From NCBI RefSeq assembly GCF_038958875.1, contig NZ_CP152407.1, positions 1,929,501 through 1,993,500 of the forward strand: a stretch of DNA of 64,000 nt. The letters run 5' to 3'. The notes below the pieces were generated by a model, which saw nothing but the letters and a program-made list of their open reading frames with translations, had not been told where the DNA came from and did not search any database. The position numbers were made by a program, and so were the translations under genes. Numbering within the stretch: position 1 is the first letter of the stretch; the number at the start of each line of letters is the position of its first letter. Below are positions 25,629-33,386 of this stretch, in pieces. Origin of the DNA: Acidovorax sp. FHTAMBA. GTDB taxonomy: Bacteria > Pseudomonadota > Gammaproteobacteria > Burkholderiales > Burkholderiaceae_C.

Positions 25629-26261
25629 GTGAGCATCAAGTTGCCGTCGCTTCCGATCGATGCAGGTGAACTGCTCCAGCACGTGAGCCGCATCGCGTAT
25701 CGGGGCAGTCCGCTGTACTACGGCCGCGACGGCACCAATCGCTACGACGACCCCGAGCAAGCCTACGGCGTGCTTTACCTGGGCCGTGACCTTCCCACAG
25801 CGCTGATGGAGTCGGTGTTTCACAAGCACCAGTGGCTCGTGGACACGAAGCGCTCCATCGCGCTGAACGAAGTCCAGAGCCGGATGGTGCGCGCCGTAGG
25901 CGTCCTGGAAGACCTGCGCTTGGCCGATCTCACGGCACCGGGCGTCATGGCGGGCCGCTTCGGCTTGAATCTGGAGCAGTTGGCCAGTCGGGACTACACG
26001 CATACGCAACAGGTGTCTGCTCAGGCGCATGCGATGCTCGGAGATGACGGCCTGCCGCTGTTCGACGGGGTGCTCTATCCCTCGCGCAACAACTATCCGG
26101 CCGCGAGCATCGCGCTGTTCGAGCGAGCCAGGGCGAAGATCAGTGTCATCGAGGACATCGACTTGGTTGACCATGTGGACTGGCCGCGTTTCGTTGCCAC
26201 CTATCGCATCGGCGTGGCACCCGATCCCGGCCCGGTGGAACCTGATGACGAAGCGTCCTGA
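25629..26261 (+). CDS. RES-domain toxin (NAD+-degrading family)
   Basis: 210-residue RES protein. The family (named after its Arg-Glu-Ser residues; MbcT, ParT and Res are studied members) consumes NAD+. Visible conserved parts are HVSRIAYRGSPLYYGRDGTNRYDDPEQAYGVLYLGRDLPTALMES (about 16-60, supplying the Arg and Glu), and GVLYPSRNNYPAASIALFERAR (supplying the Ser). It starts at GTG 25629, 12 bases after the antitoxin stop, with GAGG upstream, so the two are co-transcribed. As a toxin-antitoxin pair next to traI it likely favours ICE retention. Confidence 0.85.
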   Translation: MSIKLPSLPIDAGELLQHVSRIAYRGSPLYYGRDGTNRYDDPEQAYGVLYLGRDLPTALMESVFHKHQWLVDTKRSIALNEVQSRMVRAVGVLEDLRLADLTAPGVMAGRFGLNLEQLASRDYTHTQQVSAQAHAMLGDDGLPLFDGVLYPSRNNYPAASIALFERARAKISVIEDIDLVDHVDWPRFVATYRIGVAPDPGPVEPDDEAS

Positions 26262-26346
26262 AGCAGCTAGAAAACACGTTGAAGTCACGAGCAGAATGGA
26301 TTGGAGCAAACTGGAGTAGGCCTTCCTCATGTAGCAGGAGACGACC

Positions 26347-26706
26347 ATGAACACGACAACCCGCAGCAGTACCGCACAGCGCCTTGGCCGCTGGCTCGGC
26401 CATGGATGGCGCGCTTATCTGCGTGGCGAGCGCTGGCTTTCGGGCTGGCTTGTTCGGCAGGGCCTGCCGGCGCGTGTTGCTCAAGTACTGCTGTGGGCGA
26501 TTAAGCTGAGTGTCCTCGGTGGGCTGCTCTACTACGCTTTCTGGTTGGCGCTATTGCTGGCGTTCCTGGTCGCAGCGACTCACGGTGATTGGGCAGCCGA
26601 GCCAGATCTGCCGGAACCCGAGTGGAGGGAGGGCCCGGTCGGCTTTGGCCTCTACACATACGACGGGTATCGGATCGATCCGCACGATTTCAGAGATGAG
26701 ACTTAG
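26347..26706 (+). CDS. DUF3742-type small membrane protein
   Basis: 119 residues with amphipathic N-terminus (RLGRWLGHGWRAYLRGERWLSGWLVRQG) and a single hydrophobic segment (VLGGLLYYAFWLALLLAFLVAA, about 53-76), followed by an acidic C-terminus with GFGLYTYDGYRID. This matches my memory of DUF3742, which sits next to TraG in ICEs of this family. GGAGA precedes ATG 26347 by 7 bases. It is convergent with traG. Function unknown. Confidence 0.75.
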   Translation: MNTTTRSSTAQRLGRWLGHGWRAYLRGERWLSGWLVRQGLPARVAQVLLWAIKLSVLGGLLYYAFWLALLLAFLVAATHGDWAAEPDLPEPEWREGPVGFGLYTYDGYRIDPHDFRDET

Positions 26707-26724
26707 CCTTAGATTCGAGGCGGC

Positions 26725-28272
26725 TCACTTTTTCTTGGCGGGTGCTCCGGCCATCCTCATGGCGCCACCGAATGCCATGTTGCTCGCCTTCCCGCCAGCG
26801 GCTTTGGCGTCGCCTGTACCGTTGATCAAACCCTGTAGCGAACCTCCAGCGTGAATGCCTGCCCAACCCAGAGCCGCCACCCAGAAGGTGGGCAGCACGA
26901 TGAACATGGTGCCCATGACGAAGTTGAGTAGCAGATCGCCAAAAGCGTTGTTCAGCCCCATCACAGGATCGAAATTGCTGTGCGGCCGATTCCATCCCCA
27001 GCCCCATCCGTAGAGCGCGTCGAGGATCGTGGAATCGACCCAGCGAGCCAACTGGAACCAGAAATCGACAAAGAAGAACGAGAACTGGACCACGCTCACG
27101 GTTACAAGGGTCTTCAGGTCATAGGTGCCGACGACCAGCAGAAGCGGGATACAGATCACGAGCGCCATCTTGAGGAGTGCCATCACCATCGGCACGGCCT
27201 GACGCACGACATCCATAGGAGGAAACGCTCCAATGGCTCCGACCGCAAGCCCCGCATCGCCAGCAGCGCGTGTCACGATGTTCGGCAGTGTCTTGTCGAT
27301 CTGCCCGCCGTAGTCCGTATAGACCGAACCCCTGTTGAGCTTCTGCTGCCGCGGCGAGGCGATCGTGCGGATCACCGAGTCATCCACCTCGGCGCGGCTC
27401 AGGAACCCGGCCCAGCCCGCCAGCCGCGTGAGAAGGCTGGGGTCCACCTGACCCAGCAGCCGCGCCCGCAGGCCGTTGCCACCATCGGCCCACCATTGCC
27501 TGCAGGTCGGGTAGCCGCCCCCGCTGGCCACCTGCGCCAGCCCGGCATCGCGGTTGCTGTCGTAGGGCCAATCGTCGCGTGGCGTGCTGGACCGATAGTT
27601 GTCGTAGTAGCCGGCCGTGTCCGTGAAGAAGCGCGAGCCGATCCACGTCACGTCGTGCATCTGCGCCTCATCAAGTTGAGGGCGCTGCATGAACAGCTTG
27701 GCGCGGGCAGGCCCGTAGCAGTCGTGCGTGAAATCCGCCACATCCTGGGCCAGCACCGGATCGCCGATGCGCGTGGCGTCGATCTCCATGCGCATCTGCC
27801 GCAGGTCGGTACCGCACGGGATCGCCGCCACCGAGGCGCCCGTGACCGCACGCGACAGAGCGTGCATGAAGCCCCACCAGACCGGCACCTTCGCCGACTG
27901 GTTGTTGAGCGTGCTGAAGGACTGCGACCATCCCGTGTCGGTGGGCTGCGGCACGCTGACCTGGCACTGCGCCGAGCGCGAACTGTCGTACTGGATGGTG
28001 TTCAGATCCACGTCGATGAACGGGATGCCCGCAAACATCACGACCACGATGGCGACGAAAACCCGGTTCTCGATGCGCGCGGCCGAGAGCACGCCCTTGT
28101 TGCCTTCGTCGGCACCCTCCGAGCGGGCCTTGAGCCATTCCTGCACGATGATCGCCACGAAGGGCAGGGCGAACACGCCGCTGGACACCAGCACTGCCCA
28201 GATCCCGTTGTGGACGATCCAGGAGACCAGCGTCAGGTAGTACTCCAGATAGTCGGTCGTGAACAGCGTCAT
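26725..28272 (-). CDS. traG: Conjugal transfer protein TraG (N-terminal type), mating-pair stabilisation
   Basis: 515-residue inner-membrane protein, last gene of the leftward transfer operon. It has N-terminal membrane helices (IWAVLVSSGVFALPFVAIIVQEW, VFVAIVVVMFAGIPFID), a large periplasmic loop with several cysteines, then a cluster of helices (MVMALLKMALVICIPLLLVVGTY, ILPTFWVAALGWAGIH). This is the TraG_N architecture of F-like and ICE systems, which stabilises mating pairs; the C-terminal entry-exclusion part of F TraG is absent. The ATG lies 16 bases after the stop of the small upstream gene. Confidence 0.87.
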   Translation of the reverse strand: MTLFTTDYLEYYLTLVSWIVHNGIWAVLVSSGVFALPFVAIIVQEWLKARSEGADEGNKGVLSAARIENRVFVAIVVVMFAGIPFIDVDLNTIQYDSSRSAQCQVSVPQPTDTGWSQSFSTLNNQSAKVPVWWGFMHALSRAVTGASVAAIPCGTDLRQMRMEIDATRIGDPVLAQDVADFTHDCYGPARAKLFMQRPQLDEAQMHDVTWIGSRFFTDTAGYYDNYRSSTPRDDWPYDSNRDAGLAQVASGGGYPTCRQWWADGGNGLRARLLGQVDPSLLTRLAGWAGFLSRAEVDDSVIRTIASPRQQKLNRGSVYTDYGGQIDKTLPNIVTRAAGDAGLAVGAIGAFPPMDVVRQAVPMVMALLKMALVICIPLLLVVGTYDLKTLVTVSVVQFSFFFVDFWFQLARWVDSTILDALYGWGWGWNRPHSNFDPVMGLNNAFGDLLLNFVMGTMFIVLPTFWVAALGWAGIHAGGSLQGLINGTGDAKAAGGKASNMAFGGAMRMAGAPAKKK

Positions 28273-28287
28273 GGCCCGAATCTCCCT

Positions 28288-28653
28288 TCAGCCCTGCATC
28301 AACAGGCTGGCTTCCAGCGCCACGATGGCGGCGACACCAGCGATCTCGCTGCGCCCCATGCGGCGCCGCGCCTGCGCGTCGGTCTCGCGCGCCAGCAGCC
28401 GCCGTCGCATCCAGACCCAGCCGTAAGCCGTTGCGCTGTACAGGCACAGCCGCCACACCAGGAAGTAGCCTGACGCGGCCGCCAGCCACCGTTCCCAGCC
28501 GGCAACGCTGCCGACCAGGTAGATGCCGGCGACGTTGGCCGCCAATGCAGCGGCGACGATCAGCGCCGTCCACAGCAGCGCCTTCGCCGCGCGCCGGCAG
28601 AACAGCCAGCGTGGCCGCAGCCAGGCCGCACGCATCGGGTGCATCAGGTTCAT
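28288..28653 (-). CDS. Small ICE membrane protein of the transfer operon
   Basis: 121 residues with a basic N-terminus (MNLMHPMRAAWLRPRWLFCRRAAKALL) and about three hydrophobic segments (WTALIVAAALAANVAGIYLVG, WLAAASGYFLVWRLCLYSATAYGWVW, GVAAIVALEASLLMQ). A small protein at this place, between PFL_4711 and TraG, is common in this ICE family. Its ATG overlaps the stop of the upstream gene by 4 bases. No domain is recognised and the function is unknown. Confidence 0.7.
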   Translation of the reverse strand: MNLMHPMRAAWLRPRWLFCRRAAKALLWTALIVAAALAANVAGIYLVGSVAGWERWLAAASGYFLVWRLCLYSATAYGWVWMRRRLLARETDAQARRRMGRSEIAGVAAIVALEASLLMQG

Positions 28654-30044
28654 GGCCGGCCTCCCGGATTGCCCTTCTGCAACCGGTCGAGGCGATCGGG
28701 CACCGGGTCGCCCTCGTAGATGCCGCGCGAGCCCGCCGCACGCGTGCCGTGGCGCTGGATGATGGCCATGGGCGAGTTGTTCGCCAGCTCGCGGCGCAGC
28801 TCCAGCTCGGTCTTGAGGTTCTGGATCTCGCGGTCGAGCGCGTCGCTCTCGTGGTTCACTGCCTCGACCGCGAGTTCATTGGCGGCGACGTTGGGCTCCT
28901 TCTTGCCCGTCAATAGCGTGCGCTGCAGCAGCAATGCCTTCTCCAGCACCGACGACAGCGCGACCTCGGATGCCAGGCGGCGCGCCAGCAGGTCCTGGTC
29001 CGGCTCGTCGCGCAGCGCCTCGATGACGCCGCGCGTGATGGGCAGCGAGGTGCTGCCAGCTTCGCGCAGGTTCTCGAACGTCGTGTTGCGGGTGCCGGAG
29101 ACCAACTCCTGCAAGGCTTGCAGCCTGGCCTCGTATTCCTCCTGGATCAGCGGCGTGAGCCCGACGCCAGGCACCGTCTGGGTCTTGGTGCAGGAATCGC
29201 AGGTGCGCTGCTCCTTCTCGCCCAGGACCCGCGTGGCCCACTCGACCGCCTGCTGTGGCGACGTCCAGGTCTGGCAGGACAGGCTCGTGCAACTCGCCGG
29301 TGCGATGGAGGACGTGTCGGTCACGCCGCGGCCGTTGACGAGGTTGTAGCCCGCGCGGGTGACGTCGCCGACCACCCGGATGGCCGACTGGCCGGCGCCA
29401 CCGGCATTGCCGCCGCCCACCCAGGGAACGCCGTCGTTGCCCCGGCGTGTCTCGGCCTGCTCGATCGCGGACACGGCATCGGTGCTCGACACGGCCTGGC
29501 GCAGCGCCATGCCCTCGGCGAGTTGGCTCCATCCGAGCTGGCCGCCCGCCATGTCGGCCATCTTCTCGGCCATCGCGCGGCACGTCAGCTTCGAGCGGTC
29601 GAAATCGAGCCGCGCCTGCAGCACGCCGTTGGTCAGCAGGTTGTAGAGACCGGGATCGGCGCGCTGGATGATCAGCGCCGGCAGGGATGCCACGGCGCTG
29701 GTCGCGCTCTGGATCACGTTGCTCATGATCTGCTGGAAGCCCTGAGTGAGGCCGTTGAGCTGGTTGCGCAGCGTGGTCTGGATGCTCATGTCGCCGCAGA
29801 TCAGGTTGCTGTTCCAGCCCACGCCCACGCCGATCGAGCGCATGCCGGCCGCGCGGCCCATCGACACCGCACTGCCGCCGCCGATCGAGTACATGACCTC
29901 ATCGCCGATGACCGGGCCGCTGTTCTGGAAGCCGACCTGTGCCCACGCCAGGCCGCAGCCCAGGGCGAGCGCGCCGGCCAGCGCCGTCGAACGCAGCAGG
30001 CGGCACGCCTTGGCGGAGAGATTTGCAAGTTCAGGACGTTTCAT
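28650..30044 (-). CDS. Integrating conjugative element protein, PFL_4711 family (TraH-like)
   Basis: Periplasmic component of the type IV secretion pilus assembly. The start at 30044 gives MKRPELANLSAKACRLLRSTALAGALALGCGLAWAQ, a signal peptide cut after AWA, in a 464-residue precursor. Visible parts are a glycine-rich N-terminal segment (YSIGGGSAVSMGRAAGM), a paired-cysteine region (CTSLSCQTW, CDSCTKT) and a long helical C-terminus with charged heptads. GAGGG lies before the start. The family places it beside TIGR03756 as here. Confidence 0.88.
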   Translation of the reverse strand: MKRPELANLSAKACRLLRSTALAGALALGCGLAWAQVGFQNSGPVIGDEVMYSIGGGSAVSMGRAAGMRSIGVGVGWNSNLICGDMSIQTTLRNQLNGLTQGFQQIMSNVIQSATSAVASLPALIIQRADPGLYNLLTNGVLQARLDFDRSKLTCRAMAEKMADMAGGQLGWSQLAEGMALRQAVSSTDAVSAIEQAETRRGNDGVPWVGGGNAGGAGQSAIRVVGDVTRAGYNLVNGRGVTDTSSIAPASCTSLSCQTWTSPQQAVEWATRVLGEKEQRTCDSCTKTQTVPGVGLTPLIQEEYEARLQALQELVSGTRNTTFENLREAGSTSLPITRGVIEALRDEPDQDLLARRLASEVALSSVLEKALLLQRTLLTGKKEPNVAANELAVEAVNHESDALDREIQNLKTELELRRELANNSPMAIIQRHGTRAAGSRGIYEGDPVPDRLDRLQKGNPGGRP

Positions 30045-30054
30045 CGCCGTGCCC

Positions 30055-31005
30055 TCAGTTGAAATCGACGCTGCCGAGGAACACCTGCCCACGGCGTTCG
30101 CAGCACGCGTAGGGCCGCCACAGCGCCCAGGCGTAGTCGCCTTGCTGTGCCTGCGTCAGGAAGCCGCTGCGCGGGAAGACCGTGCAGGACGAGGACAGGA
30201 CGGGCGTGAGTTCCTGCCACTTGCCGGTCGTGGCATCGCCCTCCATCAGCGCGCCGGCCGGCCAGTAGCCGTCGCGAGAGTTGGCGAGCAGCGGTTGATA
30301 GACGTGGATCTGCCCGCGGCGCGTGACGACATCGCCCGCGCGCTGGGCCACCACGGCACCGGCCTTGTGGTCGTCGGTCTGGTGCAGGAACCCACCGCGG
30401 GGATACACGTTGCCCCAGAGGTTCAAGGTCGAGCGCGCGCCGACCTCGCGCAGGCCCGGGATCAGCGCTTCCGGATACGCCATCTCGGGCACGTTGTAGC
30501 GCCAGGCCAGCGTGTCCAGGGTACTGAGCAGATACGGCATGAATGCTGTGCCTGCGCCCTCGCAGAAGTAGCCCGACGACGAGATGAACTGGTTGAACAC
30601 CTCGACACCGGGATGGCCGATGACGTCGGCGTTCTTGAATTTCGCGAGATTGTTCTCGTGGTCTTCGTTGGTGGTGCCGTCGCCGCCGGCCTGGGCCGAC
30701 GGGTTGGGCGTGCTCATGGCACGCACTTCGACCCAGGGGTTCTCGCCGGTGTTGCTGTAGCTGGAGACGACCGCATCGGGCACGTAATGGCGCACCTTGA
30801 CGGACGTGCGCACCCTGCAGCCGGACCAACTGCAGTAGAGCCAGTAGCAGATGCCCACCACCCGGTACTCCAGGCAGTCCGGCGACATGACGGAGGACAC
30901 GATGGTGGCGGTGTTCAAGGCGTAGCTGCCCGTGGCGCTGATCAGCAGCAGCGAGGCCACGGCAACGCGCAGGCGGCGCAGCAGGTCGAATGGACGGCGG
31001 ATCAC
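30055..31005 (-). CDS. TIGR03756-family conjugative element protein (TraU-like)
   Basis: 316-residue exported protein. The GTG start at 31005 overlaps the TGA of the upstream gene in a GTGA, giving VIRRPFDLLRRLRVAVASLLLISATGSYALNTATIV with a signal peptide. The cysteine-rich early segment (DCLEYRVVGICYWLYCSWSGCRV) and late CC pair (YACCERRG) resemble TraU-type periplasmic pilus-assembly proteins with disulfides, consistent with the DsbA-like protein encoded upstream. Longer starts in frame are unlikely. Confidence 0.88.
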   Translation of the reverse strand: MIRRPFDLLRRLRVAVASLLLISATGSYALNTATIVSSVMSPDCLEYRVVGICYWLYCSWSGCRVRTSVKVRHYVPDAVVSSYSNTGENPWVEVRAMSTPNPSAQAGGDGTTNEDHENNLAKFKNADVIGHPGVEVFNQFISSSGYFCEGAGTAFMPYLLSTLDTLAWRYNVPEMAYPEALIPGLREVGARSTLNLWGNVYPRGGFLHQTDDHKAGAVVAQRAGDVVTRRGQIHVYQPLLANSRDGYWPAGALMEGDATTGKWQELTPVLSSSCTVFPRSGFLTQAQQGDYAWALWRPYACCERRGQVFLGSVDFN

Positions 31006-31445
31006 GGTTGCGCCCTCCGATGCCGCTCGATGCGGGCTACGGCCAGGGCCACGTCCGGCTCGCCATAGACCACATAGCGCTGGTCCACCACGACGGCTGG
31101 GATGCTGGTGATACCCAGGCTCCATGCGTCGGTGATGCCCTGGTAGGCCATCTGCAGGCGGCGTTGGAGGGTCGGCCCTCCCGCCTGGAGACGCTGGCGC
31201 ACGATGGACTGGGCCTCTTGCGGATCACGGGGCAAGCCCGCCGACAGTTCCGCCTCGATGCGCCGGGCGGCATCCAGTTCGATCGTGCGCGTGGGGAGGC
31301 GTTTCCCTTGCAGCGGCCGTGTGGAGTCGGTGATGAACCAGACCTCCTGGGCCACGCAAGTGGCCGACCACAGCAGAGTTGCCATGAGCGCCAATGTGGG
31401 CCTGCACAAACGCTGGCGCGGGGATGTGGGCGTGGAAAAGGACAT
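31002..31445 (-). CDS. TIGR03757-family conjugative element protein
   Basis: 147-residue exported protein, probably periplasmic. ATG 31445 gives MSFSTPTSPRQRLCRPTLALMATLLWSATCVAQ, a signal peptide cut near VAQ|EVWF. The mature part has a thioredoxin-like C-terminal strand pattern (ITSIPAVVVDQRYVVYGEPDVALAVARIE) as in family members related to TrbC. An in-frame ATG at 31385 is an alternative start. It is the first gene of this sub-operon after HU on the opposite strand. Confidence 0.82.
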   Translation of the reverse strand: MSFSTPTSPRQRLCRPTLALMATLLWSATCVAQEVWFITDSTRPLQGKRLPTRTIELDAARRIEAELSAGLPRDPQEAQSIVRQRLQAGGPTLQRRLQMAYQGITDAWSLGITSIPAVVVDQRYVVYGEPDVALAVARIERHRRAQP

Positions 31446-31650
31446 GATGGGGGACCCAAAGAGGGATGACCCCGTTAGTCCAAACCAAAGCGCTGCCGCG
31501 GGCCACGAACAATGCGCAGCGTGGCGTGCCCCTATTGGTGCAGGTGAGGCCGTGCCACTCGGCAGCGAAACCGGCACATGCGCTGCTGGATGGGCACGGT
31601 CGGGCATCGGATATAAACCAGGGATCGCAACCTCAACCCATACCTTCGAT

Positions 31651-31962
31651 ATGAATCGCGTCCAACTCGTTGAAATCCTCGCTGCCAAGAACGACCTGTC
31701 CAAGGCTGCTGCCAACGCCGTCCTCGAGACCTTGATCGACACTGTCCAGACGGCCGTGAAGAAAGGCGATGCCGTTCAACTGGTTGGCTTCGGCACCTTC
31801 AAATCCGCCAAGCGCGCCGCGCGCACGGGCAAGAACCCCGCCACCGGCGCGGCCCTGAAGATCCCCGCATCGACCGTGCCGAAGTTCGTGCCGGGCGCCA
31901 AGTTCAAGGCCGTGGTCGATCCCAAGGCGGCCAAGCGCAAGGCGGAAAAGACTGGCAAGTAG
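31651..31962 (+). CDS. HU-family histone-like DNA-binding protein
   Basis: 103 residues. The start MNRVQLVEILAAKNDLSKAAANAVLETLIDTVQTAVKKGDAVQLVGFGTF is the canonical helical dimerisation part, followed by the DNA-grasping beta-arm (AARTGKNPATGAALKIPASTVPKFVPG). The lysine-rich C-terminal tail is slightly extended (VVDPKAAKRKAEKTGK). It bends and compacts DNA, and on an ICE may assist integration or transfer or mask element DNA. It is divergent from the transfer genes; a TATAAA lies about 35 bases upstream. Confidence 0.92.
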   Translation: MNRVQLVEILAAKNDLSKAAANAVLETLIDTVQTAVKKGDAVQLVGFGTFKSAKRAARTGKNPATGAALKIPASTVPKFVPGAKFKAVVDPKAAKRKAEKTGK

Positions 31963-32062
31963 TCCTGACTGCCTGGGCAGGTGCCGCTGCTGCAAAGGGC
32001 CAGCCCGCATTGGCTTCTTCGACTGATCTCCATCCAATCCACCGGCGACGGTGCCACCGACC

Positions 32063-32545
32063 ATGACTGCGTTTTCTGAATCGTTCCGCTCGGAAGTTGC
32101 TCGCATAGCGCGCAAGGAGAACAAAGGGGAGATGAGCTCCCTGCGCAAGACGGCCACGAACCAGCGCTCTGAGATCGCGACACTCAAGCGCGACGTCAAG
32201 GACCTGGCCGGGCAGGTGCGCAGCCTGACCAAGGCATTGAAAAAAGCCGTCGCAGCGGCCGCGCGCCAGCAACCCCGCAAGCAGTCCGATGATTCGTCTT
32301 CGGGGGCGCAGGCGCCTGCGAAGCCGGGAGGCCGTGCATTCGTCTTCAGTCACGAAGCGCTGGTCGCGAAGCGGCAGGCGTTCCACATGACCCAGAAAGA
32401 GATGGCGCACCTGCTCGGCGTCTCGGCGCTGAGCGTCTACAAATGGGAGACCGGCAAGGTCACTCCCCGCGAGGCCCAACTGGTGCGCGTGCGCGAAGTG
32501 CTCGGGATGGGCGTGCGCGAAGCCCGCCGGCAGATCGCCGAATGA
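32063..32545 (+). CDS. Coiled-coil plus C-terminal Xre-type HTH regulator
   Basis: 160 residues. The N-terminal half (SFRSEVARIARKENKGEMSSLRKTATNQRSEIATLKRDVKDLAGQ) is a probable coiled coil for oligomerisation, followed by a basic, serine-rich linker. The C-terminal half is an Xre-like helix-turn-helix (FSHEALVAKRQAFHMTQKEMAHLLGVSALSVYKWETGKVTPREAQLVRVREVL). ATG 32063 is preferred. Placed with HU on the plus strand inside the leftward transfer operon, it is a likely transfer or cargo regulator. Its DNA target is unknown. Confidence 0.8.
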   Translation: MTAFSESFRSEVARIARKENKGEMSSLRKTATNQRSEIATLKRDVKDLAGQVRSLTKALKKAVAAAARQQPRKQSDDSSSGAQAPAKPGGRAFVFSHEALVAKRQAFHMTQKEMAHLLGVSALSVYKWETGKVTPREAQLVRVREVLGMGVREARRQIAE

Positions 32546-32594
32546 ACCATCGCCGGCGCGGCGCAGGCCGCAGCACAACCATGTGATTCGCCGG

Positions 32595-33371
32595 CTACCT
32601 GGGCACGTCGCCGGCGCCGCTGGCTGGCGTTCCGGCACCATCCGAGGGCTTTGTCTCGGCCAGGTCGTTCGCGGCGAGCATGTCGATCGCCGACAGCAAT
32701 GCGTCGCCCGGCACGGGGCCGGGCAGCACGATGCTCCTGCCGCTCGTGCGATCGATCAGGCGCAGCGAAGGCGTCGCCGTGATGCCCGACGCGGCGGCTT
32801 CTGCGGCCTGCGCATGCACGATGCGCGCGGATGGCTCGCCGCTCAGGCATGCCTTGAGGTCAGCGGACATGCCGGGAAACATCTCCAGGTCCGGCACGCC
32901 CTGGCCATCGCTGCGCGTGTTGGCATAGACCCACTGGACCGCGGCCCAGAACGCTTCGTGCCCTCCCGCCTGGCCGGCGCACTCGACCAGGCGTGCCTCC
33001 TGGCTTGCGGCGGGTTCATGGATGGACATCGGCACGTGGTGCCACTGCAGGTTCACGTCCTGGTGCGCGTCGATCCACTGTTGCAGCTGCGGTGAGTACG
33101 CCTTGCAGTATGGGCACTCGAGATCGGCATAGAAGACGATAGTGAAACGTGCCTCGGGACTGCCCAGCCGCCACGGGCGCGCGGCCACCTCCGTGGCATC
33201 GACCTCGCGCGAGGGTTGCGGCCCCGGCTCGCCGGAGGAACTGAACATGAACCAGATCAGCAGCGCCGCGGTCAGGCCCGCCGCCAGTGCCCAGAGCAAG
33301 CGAAGCCACCGGCGTGGCCGCCGTCGAAAGGCTTGCATCTCGATCGGAAGGGAAGGGCGTTTCGGCGTCAT
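32595..33371 (-). CDS. DsbA-like thiol-disulfide oxidoreductase of the transfer system
   Basis: 258 residues, anchored by one N-terminal helix (WLRLLWALAAGLTAALLIWFMF, about 22-43) with a periplasmic thioredoxin fold. The active site is CPYC (86-89) in VFYADLECPYCKAYSPQ, and the cis-proline loop is ATPSLRLID. It likely forms disulfides in cysteine-rich pilus-assembly proteins such as the TIGR03756 and PFL_4711 products downstream. It follows the VirB4-like ATPase gene by 15 bases. Confidence 0.87.
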   Translation of the reverse strand: MTPKRPSLPIEMQAFRRRPRRWLRLLWALAAGLTAALLIWFMFSSSGEPGPQPSREVDATEVAARPWRLGSPEARFTIVFYADLECPYCKAYSPQLQQWIDAHQDVNLQWHHVPMSIHEPAASQEARLVECAGQAGGHEAFWAAVQWVYANTRSDGQGVPDLEMFPGMSADLKACLSGEPSARIVHAQAAEAAASGITATPSLRLIDRTSGRSIVLPGPVPGDALLSAIDMLAANDLAETKPSDGAGTPASGAGDVPR

Positions 33372-33386
33372 GGGACTCTCCGGCGA

